The notes under the pieces are model-generated. The model did no database searches. It was not told the DNA's origin and saw nothing but the letters and a program-made list of their open reading frames with translations. A stretch of 64,000 nucleotides of DNA from Paracoccus sp. IB05 (GTDB lineage: Bacteria; Pseudomonadota; Alphaproteobacteria; Rhodobacterales; Rhodobacteraceae). Location of the stretch: NCBI RefSeq assembly GCF_016405985.1, contig NZ_JAEFCF010000002.1, forward strand, positions 1 through 64,000. Reading direction: 5' to 3'. A program made the position numbers and the translations under genes. Below, in pieces: positions 17,397 through 26,007 of this stretch. Numbering within the stretch: position 1 is the first letter of the stretch; the number at the start of each line of letters is the position of its first letter.

Positions 17397-17855
17397 ATGG
17401 CAATGACCAGGGCACTTGACGGCGGCATCACCCGGCTGGGAACGGGCATCGAAGGCGTGGAATGGAACATTCTGGGCCAGCGCTATTTCCCCAAAGCCGA
17501 TTGCGCCAGCACCTTTTCCTTCGAGACCAATTCCGAGCCGGGCCAGTTCGTGCCGGTGCATATCCACCCGACTCAGGATGAATTCATCCTGGTCCAGGAG
17601 GGTGAGCTGCATGTGAAGCTCGATGGTGTCTGGTCGGTGGCGCGGCCCGGCGATCTGGTGAAAATGCCGCGCGGCGTGCCGCATGGCTATTTCAACAAGG
17701 GCGATGTGCCCTCGCGTGCCCTGTTCTGGGTCTCGCCCGCCGGCGATCTGCGCGCTTTGTTCGAACAGTTGCACAATATGACCGATGTGGAAGAGGTCGT
17801 CCGCGTCTCGGCCGAACATGCGGTCAATTTCCTGCCCCCCGAAGCCAACGAATGA
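17397..17855 (+). CDS. Cupin-domain protein
   Basis: 152 aa single-domain cupin. Motif 1 has H55, H57 and E62 (HIHPTQDEF) and motif 2 has H96 (PRGVPHGYF), so a complete mononuclear metal site is predicted. The length suits small dioxygenases, isomerases or storage cupins; specific function cannot be told. Its place between acyl-CoA dehydrogenase and thioesterase suggests it acts on, or isomerises, an intermediate of the anthranilate route. Two ATGs are possible (17397 and 17403); the first follows CAGGGAAAT. Confidence 0.85.
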   Translation: MAMTRALDGGITRLGTGIEGVEWNILGQRYFPKADCASTFSFETNSEPGQFVPVHIHPTQDEFILVQEGELHVKLDGVWSVARPGDLVKMPRGVPHGYFNKGDVPSRALFWVSPAGDLRALFEQLHNMTDVEEVVRVSAEHAVNFLPPEANE

Positions 17856-17865
17856 GGCAAGGGAA

Positions 17866-18288
17866 ATGATCTGGCACCGCCCCATCCGGATAGAGTTCAA
17901 CCATTGCGACCCGGCGGGGATCGTCTTCTATCCGCGCTATTTCGAGATGACGAATTCCGTCGCCGAGAACTTTTTCCGGGAGGTGGCGGGCCTGCCCTAT
18001 GAGGTGATGATGGCCGGCGGCAATGGCGTGCCGCTGGCCCAGGTGACAGCGGAGTTTCATGCGCCCTCGCGCCTCGGTGAGGTGCTGGACTGGCAGCTGA
18101 GCATCGAACGGATCGGCCGCGCCTCGATCACCTGCCATATCGAGGCGCATCACCTTGATGAGCGCGGCGCGGGCAGCCACCGTCTGACCGCCGGTCTGAC
18201 GCTGGTCTATGTCGACGGATCGGGACAGTCCCATCCCTGGCCGGACGATGTCCGGGCCCGGATTATAGCATTTCAGGAGAAACCATGA
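17866..18288 (+). CDS. Acyl-CoA thioesterase, 4-hydroxybenzoyl-CoA thioesterase family
   Basis: 140 aa hot-dog-fold thioesterase. The hallmark FNHCDPAGIVFYPRYFEM at 11-28 contains the nucleophilic/general-base Asp (D15) of the 4HBT class. It would hydrolyse an aryl- or alicyclic-CoA ester, perhaps to release CoA from dead-end esters. The ATG at 17866 follows AAGGGAA, 10 bp after the cupin stop. It overlaps the Rid-family gene downstream by 4 bp. Confidence 0.9.
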   Translation: MIWHRPIRIEFNHCDPAGIVFYPRYFEMTNSVAENFFREVAGLPYEVMMAGGNGVPLAQVTAEFHAPSRLGEVLDWQLSIERIGRASITCHIEAHHLDERGAGSHRLTAGLTLVYVDGSGQSHPWPDDVRARIIAFQEKP

Positions 18289-18683
18289 GCATTCAGACCC
18301 TGCATCCCGAAGGCTGGAAACCCGCAAAGGGCTATGCGAATGGCATGGCCGCCGAGGGCCGGATCGTCGTCACCGGCGGGCTGGTCGGCTGGAACGCGCA
18401 ATGCGAATTCGAGAGCGATGATTTCGTCGATCAGACGGCGCAGACCCTGCGCAATATCGTTGCCGTACTGGCCGAAGCCGGCGCCGGGCCCGAACATCTG
18501 GTGCGGCTGACCTGGTATATCACCACCAAAGAGGAATATCTCGGCGGGCTCAAGCGTCTTGGTGCGCATTACAAAGAGATCATCGGCCGCCACTACCCCG
18601 CCATGGCGGTGGTCCAGGTTATCGCCCTGATGGAAGACCGCGCCAAGGTCGAGATCGAGGCCACGGCGGTGATCCCGGCCTGA
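18285..18683 (+). CDS. RidA/YjgF-family protein without the canonical substrate arginine
   Basis: 132 aa Rid-family trimeric protein. The fold is recognisable by TAQTLRNIVAVLAEAGAG (51-68) and the C-terminal DRAKVEIEATAVI. True RidA has P-A-R before the last strands, where the Arg binds the enamine/imine carboxylate. Here the equivalent positions read P-A-M (M107), so it belongs to the Arg-lacking Rid groups. Typical 2-aminoacrylate deaminase activity should not be assumed. Even so, a Rid protein fits a pathway whose dearomatised intermediate carries an enamine nitrogen. ATGA overlap with the thioesterase. Confidence 0.9.
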   Translation: MSIQTLHPEGWKPAKGYANGMAAEGRIVVTGGLVGWNAQCEFESDDFVDQTAQTLRNIVAVLAEAGAGPEHLVRLTWYITTKEEYLGGLKRLGAHYKEIIGRHYPAMAVVQVIALMEDRAKVEIEATAVIPA

Positions 18684-18699
18684 CCATAAGACAGAACAT

Positions 18700-18743
18700 C
18701 CCCCCGCAAGCTGCGACAAGACAGCGACAAGACTGCGGTGGGG
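18700..18743 (+). promoter_or_regulatory. Tandem 11-bp repeat inside a GC stem, upstream of the CoA ligase
   Basis: Two adjacent 11-mers, GCGACAAGAC plus A/T (18713-18723 and 18724-18734), lie between CCCCCCGC (18700-18707) and GCGGTGGGG (18735-18743), which could pair. The one-helical-turn spacing suggests a protein site. The stem could instead tune expression of the ligase relative to the upstream genes. Confidence 0.3.
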
Positions 18744-18762
18744 CCAACAGGGAGCTAACCTC

Positions 18763-20388
18763 ATGATGGGACCAACGGGCCATCTGGACACTTTCACCCG
18801 CGACCGCCTGCCCGCCACAGAGTCCTGGCCCGGGCTGGATCTGACGGGTTTTGACTATCCCGAATGGCTGAATGTGGGGGTCGAGCTGACCAACCGCATG
18901 GTCGAAAAGGGCTTTGGCGACCATATCGCGCTGATCGGCAATGGCCGCTCGCGCACCTATAAGGAACTGACCGACTGGACCAACCGCATCGCCCATGCGC
19001 TGGTCGAGGATTACGGCCTGAAGCCCGGCAACCGGGTGCTGATCCGGTCGGCCAATAACCCCGCAATGGTGGCCTGCTGGCTTGCGGCGACCAAGGCGGG
19101 CGCGGTGGTGGTCAATACGATGCCAATGCTGCGCTCGGGCGAGCTGACAAAGGTGATCGACAAGGCCGAGATCAGCCATGCGCTTTGCGACACGCGGCTG
19201 ATGGAAGACCTGATCCATTGCAAGAATGACAGCGCGTTTCTGACCACTGTGATCGGCTTTGACGGCACCGCCAACCATGATGCGGAACTGGACCGTATCG
19301 CCCTGAAAAAGCCGGTGCGATTTGACGCGGTACAGACCGGGCGCGATGATGTGGCGCTTTTGGGGTTCACCTCGGGCACGACCGGCGATGCGAAGGCGAC
19401 GATGCATTTCCACCGCGATCTGCTGATCATCGCGGATGGTTATGCGAAAGAAATCCTCAATGTGACGCCCGATGATATTTTCATCGGCAGCCCGCCTTTG
19501 GCCTTTACCTTCGGGCTGGGGGGCCTCGCGGTCTTCCCGCTGCGCTTTGGCGCGACGGCGGCGCTTTTGGAACAGGCCAGCCCGCCCAATATGATCGGCA
19601 TGATCGAAGAACATCGCGCCACCGTCTGCTTTACCGCGCCGACCGCTTACCGCGTGATGCTGGCCGCAATGGATCAGGGGGCGGATCTGTCCTCGCTGCG
19701 CGCGGCGGTTTCGGCGGGCGAGACCCTGCCCGCGCCGGTCTATGAGGAATGGCAGGCCAAAACCGGCAAGCCGATGCTTGATGGCATTGGCGCGACCGAG
19801 ATGCTGCATATCTTCATCACCAACCGCTTTGACGATCACCGCCCCGGCTGCACCGGCAAGCCCGTCACCGGCTATGAGGCGAAGATCGTCGACGAAGACA
19901 TGACCGAAAAGCCGCGCGGTCAGACCGGGCGTCTTGCCGTACGCGGCCCGACCGGCTGCCGCTATATGGATGACCCGCGCCAGGAGGTCTATGTAAGGGA
20001 TGGCTGGAACCTGACCGGCGATACGTTCTGGCAGGATGAAGAGGGCTATTTCCACTTTGCCGCCCGGACCGACGACATCATCCTCTCGGCCGGCTACAAT
20101 ATCGCCGGGCCCGAGGTCGAGGCGGCGCTGCTGTCGCATCCGGCGGTGCAGGAATGCGCGGTGATCGGCGCGCCTGACGCGGATCGTGGCCAGATTGTCG
20201 AGGCGCATGTGATCCTCGCTCCGGGGCATGAGGGTGATGCGCTGATGATCAGGGCGCTGCAGGACCATGTGAAAAAGGTGATCGCCCCCTATAAATACCC
20301 GCGCCGCGTGATCTTTACCGGGGCGCTGCCCAAGACCCAGACCGGCAAGATCCAGCGCTTCCAGCTGCGCCAGCCTGCGAAATCCTGA
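18763..20388 (+). CDS. Aryl-CoA ligase, benzoate/2-aminobenzoate-CoA ligase family
   Basis: 541 aa AMP-forming acyl-CoA synthetase of the benzoate-CoA ligase type. It has the AMP-binding loop FTSGTTGDAKA near 203, GIGATEMLHIF, the hinge RTDDIILSAGYNIAGPEVE, and the C-terminal lysine motif KTQTGKIQR (Lys near 528). With the anthraniloyl-CoA monooxygenase/reductase in the same operon, 2-aminobenzoate is the most likely substrate; benzoate or another benzoate derivative is possible. The start is an ATG-ATG pair after AGGGAGCTAACC. This is the entry enzyme of the CoA route. Confidence 0.9.
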   Translation: MMGPTGHLDTFTRDRLPATESWPGLDLTGFDYPEWLNVGVELTNRMVEKGFGDHIALIGNGRSRTYKELTDWTNRIAHALVEDYGLKPGNRVLIRSANNPAMVACWLAATKAGAVVVNTMPMLRSGELTKVIDKAEISHALCDTRLMEDLIHCKNDSAFLTTVIGFDGTANHDAELDRIALKKPVRFDAVQTGRDDVALLGFTSGTTGDAKATMHFHRDLLIIADGYAKEILNVTPDDIFIGSPPLAFTFGLGGLAVFPLRFGATAALLEQASPPNMIGMIEEHRATVCFTAPTAYRVMLAAMDQGADLSSLRAAVSAGETLPAPVYEEWQAKTGKPMLDGIGATEMLHIFITNRFDDHRPGCTGKPVTGYEAKIVDEDMTEKPRGQTGRLAVRGPTGCRYMDDPRQEVYVRDGWNLTGDTFWQDEEGYFHFAARTDDIILSAGYNIAGPEVEAALLSHPAVQECAVIGAPDADRGQIVEAHVILAPGHEGDALMIRALQDHVKKVIAPYKYPRRVIFTGALPKTQTGKIQRFQLRQPAKS

Positions 20389-20422
20389 ACGGTCCCTTTT
20401 CCTGTGAAACCGGAGCCCCCCG

Positions 20423-21598
20423 ATGAATGACGTCTTTCTTTGCGCGATGCGCCGCACGCCGATCGGGCGCTATGGCGGCGCGCTGGCCCCGGTGCGGCCC
20501 GATGATATGGCGGCACAGGTGATCGACGGTCTGCTGGCGCTGTATCCGGGGCTGGCGCCGGATGAGGTGATCTTTGGCTGCGCCAACCAGGCGGGCGAGG
20601 ACAATCGCAATGTCGCGCGGATGGCGGTTCTGTTGTCGGGGCTGGATGTTTCCGTGCCGGGCCTGACGGTCAACCGGCTTTGTGCCTCGGGGATGGATGC
20701 GGTGATCGCGGGCGCGCGGGCGATCCGGGACGGGGCCGATGTGATCATCGCGGGCGGCGTGGAATCGATGAGCCGGGCGCCTTTCGTGATGCCCAAAGCG
20801 GATACGGCCTTTGCCCGCCAGGCCGAGATTTATGACACGACCATCGGCTGGCGCTTCGTCAACAAGCGGATCGCAAAGGCGTTCGGGATCGAATCGATGC
20901 CCGAGACCGCCGAGAATGTCGCGGAAGACTACGGCATCTCGCGCGAGGATCAGGACGTTTACGCTTTGTCGTCGCAGACCCGCTATGATGCAGCCTGGCA
21001 TGCGGCGGATATCCTTCCCGTCACGATCCGGAACCGCAAAGGCGATACGGTCGTCAGCGCGGATGAACATCCCCGCGCGACCTCGATTGAAAAGCTCGCG
21101 GCCCTGCCGGCACCGTTTCGCGATGGCGGCACGGTGACCGCAGGCAATGCGGCAGGGGTGAATGACGGCGCGGCGGCGGTGCTGCTTGCCTCGGCCAAAG
21201 GCGTAAAGGCGCTTGGCCTGACACCTCTGGCACGGATCGGGCGCGCGGCCTCGGCCGGGGTTGCGCCCCGTGTCATGGGAATCGGCCCGATTGCGGCGGT
21301 GGAGCGTCTGGTCGCGCGCGGCGCAAAGCCGCCCGCCGATCAGGATGTGATCGAGCTGAACGAGGCTTTTGCCGCCCAGGTTCTGGCCTGTACCCGTGCC
21401 TGGGGGCTCACCGATGCTGACCCGCGCGTCAACGCCAAAGGCGGCGGCATCAGCATGGGCCACCCGCTCGGCATGTCGGGCGCCCGCATCGTTGCCAGCG
21501 CCGCAAGACGGCTGCATGAGGGCGGCGGCGCCTCGGCACTGGCCACGCTTTGCATCGGCGTCGGCCAAGGGGTCGCGGTCGAGCTGCTGGCGGTCTGA
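20423..21598 (+). CDS. Acetyl-CoA acyltransferase (thiolase), 3-oxoadipyl-CoA thiolase-like
   Basis: 391 aa degradative thiolase. The nucleophilic Cys is C87 ([11 protein letters not shown]), with H347 in [10 protein letters not shown] and C377 in CIGVGQG. The length and motifs resemble PcaF/PaaJ, which cleave 3-oxoadipyl-CoA to succinyl-CoA and acetyl-CoA. It would supply the last step of the CoA pathway. It lies 34 bp after the ligase and is the last intact gene of the 11880-21598 operon. The sequence just beyond its stop codon is a decayed gene on the opposite strand. Confidence 0.92.
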   Translation: MNDVFLCAMRRTPIGRYGGALAPVRPDDMAAQVIDGLLALYPGLAPDEVIFGCANQAGEDNRNVARMAVLLSGLDVSVPGLTVNRLCASGMDAVIAGARAIRDGADVIIAGGVESMSRAPFVMPKADTAFARQAEIYDTTIGWRFVNKRIAKAFGIESMPETAENVAEDYGISREDQDVYALSSQTRYDAAWHAADILPVTIRNRKGDTVVSADEHPRATSIEKLAALPAPFRDGGTVTAGNAAGVNDGAAAVLLASAKGVKALGLTPLARIGRAASAGVAPRVMGIGPIAAVERLVARGAKPPADQDVIELNEAFAAQVLACTRAWGLTDADPRVNAKGGGISMGHPLGMSGARIVASAARRLHEGGGASALATLCIGVGQGVAVELLAV

Positions 21599-21600
21599 GG

Positions 21601-22096
21601 CGCCTGATCCCGGCTGGGCGGCACTTTCCAGTGTTTCGCATAGGCGCGTGAGAAATAGTTCGGATCGCGAAAACCACAGCGCCCGCCTCAAGACAGGCGA
21701 GCGTCGCCGAACAGGCGCCGGCCTGGTTCATCATGGGCAAGTGGCCATTGTTCAGCGCGGCAAAGCATTCGCCAAAGGCGCGGGTCCCGTCATTGCGGTC
21801 CCAGTAGAAACCGGTGGTCAGCAAGAGGCCCTGCGCAGTCTCCAGCCCCGTCGAATGGATGTCCGACAGGAACATCAGGATGCCCGCAAAAGTCTGGCCA
21901 CCGCCAACCATGCCGAATTCCGCCGCCTGTTTCAGTGTGTTGCTGGCATCACCGCCCTTTCGCCACCGAAATCGGAAAAGATGCCACTCATTTCGGCCAA
22001 AACGCCGGACGTCACATCCGTATTGTCCCTGGCCAGAGCCACCGCAGGAAGCTAGGCCGATGCGAGCAATGCGCACAGGCCCCGGGCCACGTTCAC
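21601..22096 (-). pseudogene. Decayed branched-chain-type ABC binding protein plus AraC C-terminal remnant
   Basis: Three broken pieces read leftward. From a GTG at 22096, a signal peptide (VNVARGLCALLASA) is interrupted by TAG at 22052-22054. The same frame then resumes with LPAVALA, DVTSGVLAEMSGIFSDFGG, and ends at TGA 21932. In another frame, 21684-21941 matches the central part of LivK-type binding proteins (GQTFAGILMFLSDIHS, GLLLTTGFYWDRNDGTRAF). About two hundred residues between the two pieces are missing. At 21601-21678 a third frame reads [20 protein letters not shown], the end of an AraC-family regulator. No piece can make a working protein. It is likely the remnant of an uptake system and regulator that once served the adjacent cluster. 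The 76 bp beyond 22096 hold nothing I recognise. Confidence 0.75.
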
Positions 22097-22172
22097 GCTG
22101 TCTGGAACGGCGCGGCGAGATTGCGGAAACCATCCGCGCCGTCCTGAGGCGTCACGAGATGTAGCGGGCGGT

Positions 22173-22982
22173 TCAGAGATCATCGAGGCCCGGCCAGAAC
22201 GGCCCGGCCTCTTTCGGGCGCGGGCCAAAGATCGCCTGACCAACCCGAACCACATCGGCCCCCTCTTCGATCGCGATTTCGAAATCGCTGGTCATCCCCA
22301 TGGAAAGACGCGAAATTTCCGGGCGCCTGATCTGGGCCTCATCGCGCAACCGGCGCAAAAGCGCAAAGCAGTGCCTGACGCGCACCGGATCGGGGCTGAG
22401 AATAGCGAGGGTCATAAGCCCCTGCGGCTTCAGGCGTTCAAACCCCTCGAGCTGACCGAGAAACTCATGCAGCCTGTCCGGGCTGAGGCCATATTTGCTC
22501 TCCTCGCCCGAGGTATTGACCTGGATAAAGACGTCCAGATCGCGGCCCTCGGCCTCCAGCCGCCGGTTCAGCTCTGCCGCAAGGCGCAGGCTGTCCAGCG
22601 CATGAAACTCGGAGGCAAACCTCACAAGATATTTCACTTTATTGGTCTGGAGATGGCCGATAATGTTCCAGCGGATCGCCAGATCGGACAGAGCCGCCTG
22701 TTTCTCGCGCGCCTCCTGCAGCTTGTTCTCGCCGAAATCGCGGATCCCGGCGGCCCAGGCCAGGCGCAGAATATGCGCGGGCAGGGTCTTGGTGACCGGC
22801 AAAAGCCGCACTTCGCGCCTGTCCCGCCCGGAACGCGCGCAGGCAGCCGCGATCCGGGCCTCTGTATCTGCGAGACCCTGCGCGAACCTCTGCTGCGGAT
22901 CGGGGCCGAAACGGGCAATATCGGCCGCGCTCAGGTCAGAGCCAGGCAGGGGCGGCGGGGCAATGGTCGTCGGCATGGGCAT
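22173..22982 (-). CDS. YggS-family PLP-binding protein (PLPBP)
   Basis: 269 aa alanine-racemase-like TIM-barrel protein that binds pyridoxal phosphate and takes part in vitamin B6 homeostasis. The PLP lysine is K65 in LLPVTKTLPAH. GENKLQEAREKQ, HFIGHLQ-like WNIIGHLQTNKVKY and LSMGMTSDFEIAIEEGADVVRVG are all present. It carries about 40 residues before the usual N-terminus, and the start may be later, but no good internal ATG is available. It is followed upstream by a MocR-type PLP regulator on the same strand, so two PLP-related genes are neighbours. Confidence 0.92.
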   Translation of the reverse strand: MPMPTTIAPPPLPGSDLSAADIARFGPDPQQRFAQGLADTEARIAAACARSGRDRREVRLLPVTKTLPAHILRLAWAAGIRDFGENKLQEAREKQAALSDLAIRWNIIGHLQTNKVKYLVRFASEFHALDSLRLAAELNRRLEAEGRDLDVFIQVNTSGEESKYGLSPDRLHEFLGQLEGFERLKPQGLMTLAILSPDPVRVRHCFALLRRLRDEAQIRRPEISRLSMGMTSDFEIAIEEGADVVRVGQAIFGPRPKEAGPFWPGLDDL

Positions 22983-23065
22983 ATCTCGCAGACTGGGGGC
23001 CGCCCATTCTGGCCCGGAACCGGCGGTGCCGACCCCACCAATTCCGGACAGGTCATCCGACCAAT

Positions 23066-24580
23066 TCAGGCGCCGTCGCGGTCGCTCAGCAGGCCATTCA
23101 GAATGGCGGCGAGCCTGCGCACACCACTTTCCAGTTCCGTGGGGGTGAAGGCGGCAAACCCCAGCAAAAATCCCGGCCTCGGCCGCGCGGTCGCATGCAG
23201 ACCGGTCAGGCCTGTGAGGCCAAGCCCGGCCTTTGTGGCAGCGTCGATCACCTGCGCCTCTGACAGCGCGCAGGTCAGGAGGCAGGGCATCTGCAAGCCG
23301 CCCGCCGGCACCCGGGCCTCGACCAGACCCGCCAGATGTGTCTCGACCAGCCGCGCCAGGATTCGCAGCCTTTCCGCATAGATCGCGCGCATCAGCCGGA
23401 TATGCGCGCCGAAATGACCGCCCTGCATGAATCGCGCCAGCACCAGCTGCGGGATCGACGCGGGGTGACCATCCTGCTGCGTCCGCGCCAGCGTGAAGGG
23501 CTGCACCAGATCGGGCGGCAGGATCAGATAGCCAAGCCGCAGCCCGGGAAACAGCGATTTGGTGAAAGTGCCGATATAGATCGTGCGCCCATGCGGATCG
23601 AGCCCCTGCACGCAGGCGGTCGGCCGGCCTATGTAATGGAATTCGCTGTCATAATCATCCTCGATGATCCAGCCGCGATGCTCGGCGGCCCAGCCGATCA
23701 GGGCAAGGCGGCGCTCCAGCGACAGGGTCGCGCCGGTCGGAAACTGGTGCGAAGGGGTCAATGACACCGCCCGCGCCCGGTCCGGCGCATCAAGCATGTG
23801 GTCGACAAGGATCCCCTGATCATCAAGCGGCACTGGCACCGGCACAGCCCCTGCCGCCGCAAAAGCCTGCCGCGCGCCGTGATAGCCGGGGTCTTCGACG
23901 AAAATCCGGTCGCCCGGATCAAGCAGCAGATTGGCCGTCAGCGCCATCGCCTGTTGCGAGCTGGTAAGGATCAGCACCCGATCCGCCGTCGCCCGCGCCC
24001 CGCGTTCCAGATTGACATGGTCGGCAATCGCCTGACGCAGCGGCTCTGCCCCCTGTGGATCGGTCATGATCAGGGCGCTGGTGCCATGATCGCGCAACAC
24101 CTGGCGCTCCAGCCGTTCCCAGATCCGGATCGGAAAATTGCGCGTCTCGGGCTGGCCCTGCTGAAAAATCCGCCCCGGCGGGCCGGTATGGGTGCCGCCA
24201 TTTGCCACAATCGCGGCACCCCGTGCGCTGAGCCCGCCCCGCGCAGTGACCTCGCCCGGAGCCGGTGCCGCCTGGCCTGTGACGCGGCGCGAGGCCGGAC
24301 GCAGATCGCGGATCGCGGCCACGAAACTGCCGCTGCCGACGCGGCGACGAATGAAGCCTTCGGCATGGAGCTGGTTGTAAGCGGCCTCGACCGTGTCGCG
24401 GGACACCCCGAGCGACGCCGCCAGCCCCCGCGTCGCCGGCAGGGGTTTTTCTGCCGCCAGCGCCCCATCGAGGATCAGCTGACGGATCGCCCGCTGGATC
24501 CGGCCATGCAGCGGCAAACCCGCCTGATCGGGGTGGAGGAGCCAGGCCTTGACGGTTTCAAGCTGGGAATGGCGGAACAA
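23066..24580 (-). CDS. MocR-type transcriptional regulator (GntR wHTH fused to aminotransferase-like domain)
   Basis: 504 aa MocR/PdxR-like protein. Residues 1-75 form a GntR winged helix (LGVSRDTVEAAYNQLHAEGF). From about 130 a fold-type-I aminotransferase domain follows, with VEDPGYHGARQAF, IEDDYDSEFHY and the Schiff-base lysine in GTFTKSLFPGLRLGY near 340. The start is TTG at 24580, supported by AGAGGAG 9 nt upstream; no ATG fits. Such regulators bind PLP or an amino acid adduct and usually control a divergent transporter or enzyme gene, here the BenE-like transporter. The target could instead be B6 genes, given the adjacent YggS. Confidence 0.92.
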   Translation of the reverse strand: MFRHSQLETVKAWLLHPDQAGLPLHGRIQRAIRQLILDGALAAEKPLPATRGLAASLGVSRDTVEAAYNQLHAEGFIRRRVGSGSFVAAIRDLRPASRRVTGQAAPAPGEVTARGGLSARGAAIVANGGTHTGPPGRIFQQGQPETRNFPIRIWERLERQVLRDHGTSALIMTDPQGAEPLRQAIADHVNLERGARATADRVLILTSSQQAMALTANLLLDPGDRIFVEDPGYHGARQAFAAAGAVPVPVPLDDQGILVDHMLDAPDRARAVSLTPSHQFPTGATLSLERRLALIGWAAEHRGWIIEDDYDSEFHYIGRPTACVQGLDPHGRTIYIGTFTKSLFPGLRLGYLILPPDLVQPFTLARTQQDGHPASIPQLVLARFMQGGHFGAHIRLMRAIYAERLRILARLVETHLAGLVEARVPAGGLQMPCLLTCALSEAQVIDAATKAGLGLTGLTGLHATARPRPGFLLGFAAFTPTELESGVRRLAAILNGLLSDRDGA

Positions 24581-24670
24581 TTGGTCTGCTCCTCTGGCGC
24601 ATCCTGTAACCGGTATCCTGCCAGTAACGCCGCCTGATTGCGAGGCCCGGATGCCGGACTGTAGCGTCCC

Positions 24671-24706
24671 TGGTCAAATTGGTCTGAGTTAACTGCAAAA
24701 ATTGGC
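24671..24706. promoter_or_regulatory. Direct repeats in the MocR/BenE divergent region
   Basis: TGGTC occurs twice (24671-24675, 24680-24684). AATTGGTCTG at 24677-24686 is repeated exactly at 24579-24588, overlapping the MocR start. AAATTGG occurs again near 24699-24705. MocR regulators characteristically bind direct repeats in divergent promoters, so these are candidate operators. Confidence 0.35.
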
Positions 24707-24770
24707 AGGAACCGGCAGGCCACTCTCCGGGTAAGCCCTGAGGCAACTGAACGTCATCCGGAAGCTCCCC

Positions 24771-25973
24771 ATGTCTGCGCCCATCCCTGCCCAAACAGCC
24801 ACAATCGGCGCCCGGGACCTTCTGCATCCGGTCATCGCCGGGCTGATCTCGGTCATCGTCAATTACGGCGGCACCTTTATCCTGGTGTTCCAGGCGGCGC
24901 GCATGGCCGGGCTTGATCTCGCACAGACCGCCTCCTGGGTCTGGTCGGTCTCGGTGGGGGTAGGCGTGACCGGCCTCGTCCTCAGCTGGCGCTGCCGCGC
25001 GCCCGTCATAACCGCCTGGTCAACACCCGGAGCCGCCTTCCTCGTCACCGCATTGGCGAGTGTCAGCTATCCCGAAGCCATCGGCGCCTATATGCTCTCG
25101 GCCCTCGGCTTTGTTATTCTGGGCGTCTCGGGCTGTTTCGACCGCCTGATCCGCCTGATCCCCCCTGCCATCGCCGCCGCCCTGCTGGCCGGGATCCTGC
25201 TGCAATTCGGGATCGATGCTTTCGGAGGCGCCAGCGCCGACCCGGCCCTGGTGGGCCTTCTGGTCGGCAGCTATCTGATCCTCAAGCGCTTTACCGCGCG
25301 CTATGCGATTGTGGGGATCCTCGCCATCGGCCTCGCCTGGCTGTTGCTGCGTGGCGAGGTCGGGTTCTCCGGCCTGCGATTCGAGCTGGCCATGCCGCTT
25401 TTCACCGCGCCCGTCTTTACCCTGAACGCGGCGCTCAGTATCGCGCTGCCTTTGTTCCTGATCACGCTGACCGGGCAATATATGCCGGGGATGCTGGTCC
25501 TCAGAAATGATGGCTATACGACCAGCGCCAACCCGATTGTGACCGCGACCGGCCTTGGCTCGCTGGTGATGGCGCCCTTCGGCTCGCATGCCTTCAATGT
25601 CGCGGCGATCACGGCAGCCATCGTGACCGGGCCAGAGGCACATGCGGATCCGTCAAAGCGCTGGATCGGCGGTATCGCAGCCGGGCTGTTCTACACGCTG
25701 ACAGGCGTTTTTGGCCTGGCGCTGGTGGGGGTGTTCATGGCTCTTCCGGCGGCTTTCATCACCACGCTCGCAGGGCTTGCGCTTCTCGGCACCATCGGCA
25801 GCAGTCTTGCCACCGCGATGGCAGAGCCGAGGCTTCGCGAAGTGGCGCTGATCACCTTTCTCGCCTCGGCCGCAAATATCCGGATGCTGGGGATCGGCGG
25901 CTCGTTCTGGGGCCTGGTGATCGGGCTGATCGCCTGGGCGGTGCTGACGAGGCGGGACCGAAAGCCGAGCTGA
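24771..25973 (+). CDS. benE: BenE-family benzoate/H+ symporter
   Basis: 400 aa inner-membrane protein, nearly all hydrophobic, with about 12 predicted membrane segments starting at residue 17. It shows family features such as WSTPGAAFLVTA, GSHAFNVAAITAAIVTGPEAH and the C-terminal FWGLVIGLIAW. BenE proteins import benzoate or related aromatic acids with protons. It lies 2.7 kb downstream of the aryl-CoA ligase operon, so it might supply anthranilate or benzoate to that route (inference). It is divergent from the MocR regulator, 190 bp apart. Confidence 0.88.
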   Translation: MSAPIPAQTATIGARDLLHPVIAGLISVIVNYGGTFILVFQAARMAGLDLAQTASWVWSVSVGVGVTGLVLSWRCRAPVITAWSTPGAAFLVTALASVSYPEAIGAYMLSALGFVILGVSGCFDRLIRLIPPAIAAALLAGILLQFGIDAFGGASADPALVGLLVGSYLILKRFTARYAIVGILAIGLAWLLLRGEVGFSGLRFELAMPLFTAPVFTLNAALSIALPLFLITLTGQYMPGMLVLRNDGYTTSANPIVTATGLGSLVMAPFGSHAFNVAAITAAIVTGPEAHADPSKRWIGGIAAGLFYTLTGVFGLALVGVFMALPAAFITTLAGLALLGTIGSSLATAMAEPRLREVALITFLASAANIRMLGIGGSFWGLVIGLIAWAVLTRRDRKPS

Positions 25974-26007
25974 TCTATTGGCCCAGCTTCCGGGTCACGA
26001 CCGCCCC

